Part shown: in pieces, positions 57,628-64,000 of the stretch | How the letters are laid out: every line of letters starts with the position of its first letter | Numbering within the stretch: position 1 is the first letter of the stretch | Assembly: GCA_029263895.1 (NCBI GenBank) | Contig: JARIDO010000040.1 | Span: 1 to 64,000, forward strand | Direction: 5' to 3' | From: Sporosarcina sp. | GTDB lineage: Bacteria > Bacillota > Bacilli > Bacillales_A > Planococcaceae | DNA: 64,000 nt | Made by a program: the position numbers and the translations under genes | Notes under the pieces: model-generated | Told to the model about the DNA's origin: nothing | The model's input: the letters and a program-made list of their open reading frames with translations, nothing else | Databases searched by the model: none

Positions 57628-58339
57628 TCGGAACCTCAAACTTGTATCCTACTCCCCATACAGTTACAATCATTTTTGCAGCTCGTTCAGAAACACGACT
57701 TAGTTTCTCTCTTAACCGTTTCACATGTGTATCAACCGTTCGCAAATCCCCAAAGAATTCATAATGCCATACTTCTTTTAACAACTGTTCACGATCAAAT
57801 ACCTTATCTGGTGCTTTTGCTAAAAAATACAGTAACTCATACTCTTTAGGAGTCAAACTAACCTCTTCTCCATCAGCAGTAACTCGATGTGCATCATGGT
57901 CAATCGTCAACTGTGGAAAAACAACTAAGTCTTTTGATGCGGAAGTTGAAGTAGCCCCATGAAAAGAAACAGACCTTCTTAAAATTGCTTTCACTCGAAG
58001 TACAACCTCACGTGGACTAAATGGCTTCACTATGTAATCGTCTGCTCCAAATTCAAACCCCGCCACTCGGTCCGCCTCTTCGCCTTTCGCAGTTAACATG
58101 ATAACTGGTGTCATCACTTTCTTTTCACGTAACTCTTCTATTACTTGTAGTCCATCTTTTTCTGGCATCATGACATCAAGTAAAATACAATCATAATTCG
58201 TTAGTTGAGCTTTTTCTAATGCATCCGCTCCATCGACTGCCTCATGTATCTCGTATCCTTCACGAGTAAGGTACATATTCAATAAACGACGAATCCGTTC
58301 TTCATCATCTACAACCAACAAAGTTACTGTTTCTTCCAT
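57620..58339 (-). CDS. resD: Response regulator ResD
   Basis: OmpR/PhoB-type regulator of 239 residues with receiver domain (Asp11/Asp12 acidic pair, phospho-acceptor Asp55 in LLDVMMPEKDG) and C-terminal winged helix (about 140-235). Partner of ResE. Separated from resC by a gap of 199 bases with a strong terminator. Confidence 0.96.
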   Translation of the reverse strand: MEETVTLLVVDDEERIRRLLNMYLTREGYEIHEAVDGADALEKAQLTNYDCILLDVMMPEKDGLQVIEELREKKVMTPVIMLTAKGEEADRVAGFEFGADDYIVKPFSPREVVLRVKAILRRSVSFHGATSTSASKDLVVFPQLTIDHDAHRVTADGEEVSLTPKEYELLYFLAKAPDKVFDREQLLKEVWHYEFFGDLRTVDTHVKRLREKLSRVSERAAKMIVTVWGVGYKFEVPNE

Positions 58340-58470
58340 AACAATTAACCCCTTTCAACACAATACTATTCTTATTGTACAAGTCGTACTAAAAAAAAGA
58401 AACAATTAACATGCGGCCTATGTATTTAATACAGATTTTTGAAACAGCATTATCGCACAATATACAAATA

Positions 58471-58506
58471 GGACTACTAAGAATCCGCAATCCTTCTTAG
58501 TAGTCC
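58471..58506 (-). terminator. Perfect-stem terminator between resC and resD
   Basis: GGACTACTAAGAA (58471-58483) and TTCTTAGTAGTCC (58494-58506) are exact complements around a 10-base loop, about 30 bases after the resC stop on the minus strand. The downstream T run is weak (TATTTG), so it may be a partial terminator. Confidence 0.65.
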
Positions 58507-58538
58507 CTTCTGTTAGCATTTCACACATCGACACATCA

Positions 58539-59723
58539 TTATGCGTATGAGTGAAGTCCTGCAATAATTAAGTTTACAGCAATCAAATTGAACATAATGA
58601 TAATAAAGCCTATTACAGCTAGCCATGCAGATTTTTTACCGTCCCAACCACGAGACAATCGCACATGTAAAAATGCTGCATAGAATAACCATGTAATAAG
58701 AGCCCAAACTTCTTTTGGATCCCAGCCCCAAAATCGAGCCCATGCTTCATGTGCCCAGATCATGGCAAAAATGAGCGCACCCAATGTGAATACTGGGAAT
58801 CCAATAAGCACTGCACGATACCCAATTTCATCCATTAGTTGCGAATTTGCTTTTCTAGCAAATGGTTCGAATAGTGTAACAAGAGGTCTTCTGAAAATTA
58901 AACGTAAAAGTAAATAAAGTACTAATCCCATTGCAATGGACCATACGAAGGTTGTTAACGTTTTCGCATTAACGATCGTAGGCATTTCAACCAATGGTTC
59001 CATTGCACCAGGAGTCATTGCCTCATATTGATGCATACCGAATAGTGGCGGATAATTATATTCAATTTTAGCTTGTTTTTCATCTTTATCGATATACGTA
59101 AATTCCGCTTCATAACCTGAAACTTTAAACGCTGTTGAAGAGAGTACGAATCCTAGAACAAGTACTAACGATAAGATAACCGCTTCTAACCAAAAGCGTT
59201 CTCTAGATGGTTTCTTTAAGTCAACGTTTTTCAATAAAAATATTAAGCCAGCAACAGCACTTATCGCTAGAATAGACTCACCTAACGCTGCGGTAATTAC
59301 GTGCACCGTAAGCCAGTAACTCTTAAGTGCCGGAATTAATGGTGTAATCTCTCTTGGGAACATCGCAGCATAAGCGATGATAATAACCGCAATCGGTAAT
59401 GCGAACAATCCCAGTGATGGAGTTCTATATATGAAGAACAATAGAATGAAAGCCCCAACGAGCATCATTCCGAATGCAGTCGTAAATTCAAACATATTAC
59501 TTACTGGTGCATGTCCAGATGCCATCCATCTTGTAGCGAAATAACCAATATGTGTGATAAAACCTAGAATTGTAATACCAATCGCAATTTTACCCCATTG
59601 ATTATTTCTATAGGACGCCTCTGATTTTGCCCCCTTAACTGCTCCTCCAAAAAAAGCAGTAGCTATAAGGTAAGCTACGAACGAAATGAGAAGTAAATAC
59701 CCACTTAATTTAGCAAGTTCCAT
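58539..59723 (-). CDS. resC: Cytochrome c biogenesis protein ResC (CcsA)
   Basis: Heme-handling subunit of the System II cytochrome c assembly complex. The 394-residue membrane protein has about eight to nine helices and the CcsA tryptophan-rich signature [16 protein letters not shown]. Starts at the resB stop (TAATG overlap). Needed for heme attachment to qcrC. Confidence 0.96.
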   Translation of the reverse strand: MELAKLSGYLLLISFVAYLIATAFFGGAVKGAKSEASYRNNQWGKIAIGITILGFITHIGYFATRWMASGHAPVSNMFEFTTAFGMMLVGAFILLFFIYRTPSLGLFALPIAVIIIAYAAMFPREITPLIPALKSYWLTVHVITAALGESILAISAVAGLIFLLKNVDLKKPSRERFWLEAVILSLVLVLGFVLSSTAFKVSGYEAEFTYIDKDEKQAKIEYNYPPLFGMHQYEAMTPGAMEPLVEMPTIVNAKTLTTFVWSIAMGLVLYLLLRLIFRRPLVTLFEPFARKANSQLMDEIGYRAVLIGFPVFTLGALIFAMIWAHEAWARFWGWDPKEVWALITWLFYAAFLHVRLSRGWDGKKSAWLAVIGFIIIMFNLIAVNLIIAGLHSYA

Positions 59724-61372
59724 TAACTTTGTCCCCTTTCTTTCTCGTCAGCGACACTTTCTTTATCTTGTCTATCTTCATACGTTGGTAGACCTGCTGT
59801 TTCTTTTACTTTATCCAAGTCTTTCTTTAAAGAAAACCAGTTCTTGTTTGTATGACCTGCAATGATTAATTCATTAGAAGATCCTTTTTGAATCCAAATC
59901 CGACGGTGATGCCAATAAGAACCTTGTACAACACCAATCATAAAGATAATGCCTCCTAATAGGAGTATATATAATGTCCGATCTTTCCGTACGGTTAAAC
60001 CGGAAATGTCTCTCGTTTCAGCACTTAAAAAATTAACTTTATAGTCATTTTCTTCTGACTCTAATGTTTTTTGAATCGCAACAAAACTGTTTTCGCCGTC
60101 AGGCTTGTTCGGTGTTATCATTTTGAAAATAAACGCTGGATTATTTGGAATGCGCGATTTAGATTTCGGTTCGCCATCTTCCATACCATCAAAATCTGGA
60201 TAGTAATCTAACAGTTTTACACTAGCTCCATTATCCAATTTATAATCTCTTTGTGGATCAACTAAGTCCACTGTGAATTCACCAAACGATTGATCAGTCG
60301 CTTTTTCAGTTAACTGAAATGTCATTGATTTTAATTCATCCAGGCGGAAGTCCATTTGAAAAACATTATAGCCATCGAACTTTAAAGGTTTATTAACAAT
60401 AATAGAATAATCCTTCACATGTTCTAGCTCTGTTGAACCTGGTAGCGCATTATCTTTTTCTTTATAAAGTGCAACATCGGTTTGATAATTACTAGCAATC
60501 ATCCCGACACGATCAAGAGCTTCACCAAATACTTCGCCAGCTTCATCTTTGGAGTATGTTTCCATGATGAATTTTTTACTTTCAAGATAATAACCATTCG
60601 CTCCAGGTATTGCTATTTTATCCCCTTCACGAATCCACATCTGATCGTCAACGTAAAACCCTGGAATTCCTCGTAATAAAACACCAAGTAAGAAAATAAT
60701 AATACCCGCATGATTTATATATGGACCCCAACGAGAAAATCGGTTTTTCTCTGCTAGTAAAGCGCCTTCTTCAACTTTAACACTGTATTTTAAATGTTTG
60801 AGTTGTTCAGCTGCTCTATCTAGCGAATCATCCGGGTTTTCCGTAGTCCCTTCACCATAAATGCGCTGCTTTCTCATGAATGAAATATGTCTTTTAGTCC
60901 GTTGCTTCTTTAATGACTTGTACAATGGAACAACGCGGTCTACACTCGCAATGATAATAGAAGTACCTAACATTCCTATCAATGTAATGAACCACCAACT
61001 ATTGTACATATCATGAAAGCCCAGATTGTAATATATTTTTCCAGCGAACCCGTAAATTCTTTCATAATAAGCGCCAAGCTCTGCTTCTGTACCAGCAGGA
61101 ACGTAAAATTTCTGTGGAAAAATCGTTCCTATTGCAGCAGTTACTAGAACGGCAACAATGATTCCTATACCAATTTTAACACTTGAGAAAAAGTTCCAAA
61201 TTCTATCTATAATTGACTTATTATAGGTTTGCGAACGTCTGGCAGCTCCCTCATAACGCATATCAACAAGTTCGCTTTCCTTCGCTTCAGAGGTTTGTGG
61301 TCGACCACATTTCTCACAAAGTACTGTGCCAAATGGATTTTCATGACCACACTGGCATTTAATTTTGCTCAT
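59723..61372 (-). CDS. resB: Cytochrome c biogenesis protein ResB (Ccs1)
   Basis: System II partner of ResC. The 549-residue protein has an N-terminal zinc ribbon ([18 protein letters not shown], about 5-22), three membrane segments before a large outer domain and one at the C-terminus (about 465-485). The ATG at 61372 is chosen over the one at 61381, which abuts GGAG. Confidence 0.95.
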   Translation of the reverse strand: MSKIKCQCGHENPFGTVLCEKCGRPQTSEAKESELVDMRYEGAARRSQTYNKSIIDRIWNFFSSVKIGIGIIVAVLVTAAIGTIFPQKFYVPAGTEAELGAYYERIYGFAGKIYYNLGFHDMYNSWWFITLIGMLGTSIIIASVDRVVPLYKSLKKQRTKRHISFMRKQRIYGEGTTENPDDSLDRAAEQLKHLKYSVKVEEGALLAEKNRFSRWGPYINHAGIIIFLLGVLLRGIPGFYVDDQMWIREGDKIAIPGANGYYLESKKFIMETYSKDEAGEVFGEALDRVGMIASNYQTDVALYKEKDNALPGSTELEHVKDYSIIVNKPLKFDGYNVFQMDFRLDELKSMTFQLTEKATDQSFGEFTVDLVDPQRDYKLDNGASVKLLDYYPDFDGMEDGEPKSKSRIPNNPAFIFKMITPNKPDGENSFVAIQKTLESEENDYKVNFLSAETRDISGLTVRKDRTLYILLLGGIIFMIGVVQGSYWHHRRIWIQKGSSNELIIAGHTNKNWFSLKKDLDKVKETAGLPTYEDRQDKESVADEKERGQS

Positions 61373-61386
61373 ATTAGTCATACTCC

Positions 61387-61920
61387 TTACTTGGGTTGAA
61401 TGCTTTCCATGTGAGAGCGGATTTCTTCCTCAGACATTTCCCTTGTTATAATTTTTTCAATCTTTCCATCCTCATTAATTAAAAATGTTGTTGGAAGAGG
61501 TGAAATATTGTAAAGACCTTTCACACTATCCGTTTGATCAATGGCAATTGGAAAAGTTAACTTATAACGTTCTCGGAAGGACTCGACCTTCAATTTTGCA
61601 TCTTTTACACTGACTGCTAGAATGTGAACACCTTTATCTTCAAATTCAGTGTGCATCTTTTCCATATGCGGCATTTCTCTTTTACATGGACCGCACCATG
61701 TTCCCCAAAAGTTCAGAAAAACACCTTGTCCTTTATAGTCAGATAACCGGTGTGTGTTTCCGTCCAAATCGACGAGTTCAAAATCAGGCGCACTATCTCC
61801 AACAGATAACACTTTTACTTTATCTTTAAACGCAATCGTATAGATGACTGCTGAGACCATAAGTAACAGAACGATTCCTCTAACAATAAGACGATTTCTC
61901 TTTTTGTTCGACTTTGTCAT
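61387..61920 (-). CDS. resA: Thiol-disulfide oxidoreductase ResA
   Basis: Membrane-anchored reductant that opens the apocytochrome c disulfide for heme attachment. The 177-residue protein has an N-terminal helix (about 12-30) and a thioredoxin-fold domain with the active site WCGPC (Cys76, Cys79). B. subtilis ResA has CEPC there; the change to CGPC makes it more like ordinary thioredoxin. The ATG at 61920 is preceded by a GGGG sequence. Confidence 0.93.
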   Translation of the reverse strand: MTKSNKKRNRLIVRGIVLLLMVSAVIYTIAFKDKVKVLSVGDSAPDFELVDLDGNTHRLSDYKGQGVFLNFWGTWCGPCKREMPHMEKMHTEFEDKGVHILAVSVKDAKLKVESFRERYKLTFPIAIDQTDSVKGLYNISPLPTTFLINEDGKIEKIITREMSEEEIRSHMESIQPK

Positions 61921-62023
61921 ATGTATACAGCCCCTTATCATAAATAAGTTCTACACATTATTATAACAATAGAAATTGTCTATATCGGCATTACAAACAA
62001 GTTGATTGTGAACATTACATGAA

Positions 62024-62755
62024 TTATCCGATTTTACCCGTTTCCGCTAGGACACGTAATTGCTTAACTTCATGTTTTGTCAATTCTCTAGCTTCGCCAG
62101 CATTAAGTCCATATGTCGTTAAGATTGCAAATGATTCTCTACGCAACTTTTGCACAGGACAATCAATCGCCTCGAACATCCGACGAACTTGTCGGTTTTT
62201 CCCTTCAGAAATCGTAATTTCTATAATTGCCGTGTTTGTTTTTTTGTCAACTGTTTGCATTTTCACATGAGCTGGGGCAGTTTTCCCATCCTCTAACTCA
62301 ATACCACGCTCAAGTTTTTTTAATGCCTCTCGTTGTGGAATCCCTTTCACTTTCGCAACATACTTTTTCTTAATGCCGAATTTCGGATGAGTCATCAAAT
62401 AAGAAAAATCGCCGTCATTCGTTAAAATAATTATTCCAGAAGTATCATAATCGAGTCTTCCTACCGGAAAAATCCGTTCATCCACTTGAGGTATTAAGTC
62501 CATAACTGTCTTTCTGCCTTTATCATCGTCTACTGTAGAAATAACACCTCTAGGTTTATAAAGAAGATAATACACGTATCCTTCTTTAACTAATTCGACG
62601 CCCTCTACTTCCACTCGATCTGAATTTGAAACCTTCGTTCCAAGTTCAGTCACAACAACTCCATTTACTTTTACCTTGCCATCAACAATTAGAACTTCTG
62701 CTTTTCTTCTTGATGCAATTCCTGCTTGTGCTATTACTTTTTGTAATCTTTCCAT
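62024..62755 (-). CDS. rluB: 23S rRNA pseudouridine synthase B
   Basis: RsuA-family pseudouridine synthase of 243 residues with an S4 RNA-binding domain (about 1-62: MERLQKVIAQAGIASRR) and the catalytic Asp in GRLDYDTSG. It modifies position 2605 of 23S rRNA in E. coli numbering. The spmA and spmB genes that stand before it in B. subtilis are missing. Confidence 0.95.
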   Translation of the reverse strand: MERLQKVIAQAGIASRRKAEVLIVDGKVKVNGVVVTELGTKVSNSDRVEVEGVELVKEGYVYYLLYKPRGVISTVDDDKGRKTVMDLIPQVDERIFPVGRLDYDTSGIIILTNDGDFSYLMTHPKFGIKKKYVAKVKGIPQREALKKLERGIELEDGKTAPAHVKMQTVDKKTNTAIIEITISEGKNRQVRRMFEAIDCPVQKLRRESFAILTTYGLNAGEARELTKHEVKQLRVLAETGKIG

Positions 62756-62810
62756 TGTTTCACCCCGCCACTCTTTCTGTGAAAAATTATGTCATACTTC
62801 GCTTCAAATG

Positions 62811-62844
62811 AAAAGAAGTCCGACCTATTTTTAGGACAGACTTC
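62811..62844 (-). terminator. Terminator of dacB
   Basis: GAAGTC pairs with GACTTC, and inside it CCTA with TAGG, around TTTT; a T run follows on the minus strand. It is located about 70 bases past dacB and before rluB. Confidence 0.7.
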
Positions 62845-62914
62845 AAAAAGTCAATTGTTTATAATCGTAATTATAACAGGTTCATGTCAAATCTACGCTA
62901 ACTATAGTACAATC

Positions 62915-63916
62915 TTATCTAGAAATCGTTATCGTTTTTGTAACAAGTGGTTTGTTTTCATACGAAACTATCCACTGTCCTTTCGTTCCCCCCGTATGTT
63001 TTCGGGGTATTGTTACAACTGAGGTTAAGTTTTTTTTCTCACCATTTTTCAATAACATATAAATGGGTGATACTAATTTCGTTTCAATGCCGGGTAATAA
63101 TGTATAGCGTCCCTTATCAGCTACTTTTTCAAGCTTGTATGCTGAGAAAGTTTTGTCAGCTAAATTTCTATGCGTCCGCCAATCATTACCATCGTTCAGT
63201 GTTACAACAATGATTTTTTTCTTATTACGCTCAAAATAAGTAACAAGCGTTCTACCTGCCGCTTTTGTGAAACCTGTTTTACCGGCAATCGCTTCTGGAT
63301 CCGAATGGAGCAAACGATGTTTGTTTCGCCAATTAGCTCGTTCTCCATCTTTTTCATAAGTATAATTCTTCGATGTAGCAATTGCTCTAAATTCGTCATT
63401 TTTCATTGCATGATGCATCATAAGACCCGTTTCATATGCCGTGGACAAGTGTTTTTCATCATGTAGTCCAGAAGGGTTTGTGAAAACAGTGTCTACTAAA
63501 CCGTAATATAGTGCTTTCTCGTTCATCATATCTACAAAGCCATTAACAGAGCCGCCTGCAAATTCTGCCAATGCTTGTGCAGCGTCATTCCCCGAACGTA
63601 ACATTAAACCATGTAATAATACATTACTATTAACCTTTGACCCTTGTTTAAGATAGAGAGATGAGCCCTCAACTGAAGCAATCGAAGGTGAAATCACAAT
63701 ATCTCTTGAAGGGGTCCCACTTTCTATACACGTTAACGCTGTCCAGATTTTTGTTAAACTGGCTATTGGTAATCTAACATTTTCGTTTGAACCTTCTAAA
63801 AGTCTTCCTGTTTCAGCATCAATTACAGCCCAAGCACTACTAGCAGCATATGACTCTCTAGGATTTACACCCAATGTTAATGAGAATAAGAGAATAACGA
63901 TTAGCAATCGTTTCAA
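62915..63916 (-). CDS. dacB: D-alanyl-D-alanine carboxypeptidase (DacB/PBP5*-like)
   Basis: Trims peptidoglycan stem peptides; in B. subtilis DacB shapes the spore cortex. The 333-residue precursor has a signal peptide (cut near SYAA, residues 23-25), and all three active-site motifs: Ser53-Leu-Thr-Lys56, Ser108-Gly-Asn110 and Lys213-Thr-Gly215. It is about 50 residues shorter than B. subtilis DacB, and no C-terminal anchor is visible. TTG start, eight bases after AGGAGG. Confidence 0.88.
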   Translation of the reverse strand: MKRLLIVILLFSLTLGVNPRESYAASSAWAVIDAETGRLLEGSNENVRLPIASLTKIWTALTCIESGTPSRDIVISPSIASVEGSSLYLKQGSKVNSNVLLHGLMLRSGNDAAQALAEFAGGSVNGFVDMMNEKALYYGLVDTVFTNPSGLHDEKHLSTAYETGLMMHHAMKNDEFRAIATSKNYTYEKDGERANWRNKHRLLHSDPEAIAGKTGFTKAAGRTLVTYFERNKKKIIVVTLNDGNDWRTHRNLADKTFSAYKLEKVADKGRYTLLPGIETKLVSPIYMLLKNGEKKNLTSVVTIPRKHTGGTKGQWIVSYENKPLVTKTITISR

Positions 63917-63930
63917 ACTTCCTAGCCTCC

Positions 63931-64000
63931 TTATTCGTTTTCTAATGAAAATGTTTCTTGGAATTTCGTCATAAACAAATCGGTATCTTCAACATCACTT
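63931..64000 (-). CDS. scpB: Chromosome segregation and condensation protein ScpB, C-terminus (partial)
   Basis: The last 22 codons before TAA are read in one frame to the window edge, ending DLFMTKFQETFSLENE. This resembles the acidic C-terminal end of ScpB, which is next to dacB in Bacillus apart from ypuI. Too short for a certain call. ypuI is missing at this place. Confidence 0.6.
   Translation of the reverse strand, partial: SDVEDTDLFMTKFQETFSLENE

Noticed and set aside
58381-58440. Promoter before resD (TACAAT with upstream TTGTTT)
   Set aside because: The spacing is 20 bases and alternative -35 boxes are poor, so I could not support a specific site although a promoter is expected here.

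Overview
This 64 kb window is ordinary chromosomal backbone of a low-GC, endospore-forming member of the Bacillales. The spore genes spoIVA, sleB and ypeB, the mena- and heptaprenyl-quinone genes, the TRAP gene mtrB and the bacillithiol genes all support this. Gene order follows the Bacillus subtilis segment from ypoC/nth through pan, dap, qcr, aro, hbs, spoIVA, der, cmk, sleB, recS and fer to sigX and res almost gene for gene. Several B. subtilis genes are missing at their usual positions: ypmA, mgsA, bshB1, the whole trpEDCFBA block, gudB, spmA and spmB. Placement near the Planococcaceae (Sporosarcina-like) is my inference, not something the sequence proves. Nearly every gene lies on the minus strand; ypjC, the asparaginase gene and fer are the plus-strand exceptions.

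Layout. Positions 1-760 hold a terminator, a decayed ISL3-type transposase and a palindromic repeat. From 761 to 8354 lie ypoC, nth, dnaD, asnS, aspB, ypmB and dinG (DNA repair, replication initiation, Asn metabolism). From 8550 to 9260 there is a second, inverted copy of the repeat and ISL3 relic. Then come panDCB (pantothenate) behind a structured leader with a terminator, and birA, cca, bshA, dapB and ypjD as one operon. The divergent ypjC, yugP and ypjA follow, then the cytochrome b6c genes qcrABC with ypiF, ypiB and ypiA (18.0-23.2 kb). The aromatic and histidine block is aroA, tyrA, hisC, aroH, aroB, aroC and cheR, followed by ndk, the menaquinone tail genes hepT/menG/hepS, mtrB, folE and hbs. 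Next are spoIVA, yphF, yphE, gpsA, der, an S1-domain protein, plsC, cmk, the PilZ protein gene, ypeB and sleB, prsW, ansA, ypdA, ypbG, ypbE, recS, ypbB and fer. The window ends with ribU under an FMN riboswitch, rsiX/sigX, resEDCBA, rluB, dacB and the last codons of scpB.

How the genes work together. HepS/HepT and MenG finish menaquinone, which QcrABC oxidises; ResABC assemble cytochrome c and ResDE sense respiratory state. The aro block makes chorismate and feeds Tyr/Phe and (through folE in a parallel pathway) folate; TRAP is present although its classical trp target is not in this locus. PrsW, SigX/RsiX, DacB, YpeB and SleB form an envelope-stress and spore-germination group.

I found no defence system, prophage, CRISPR array, tRNA or rRNA. 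The parts that deserve a second look are small: the inverted ISL3/repeat pair around ypoC-dinG, the panB leader with its terminator, a SigX-type promoter that uses the resE stop codon as part of its -35 box, and the loss of the trp block beside a retained mtrB.
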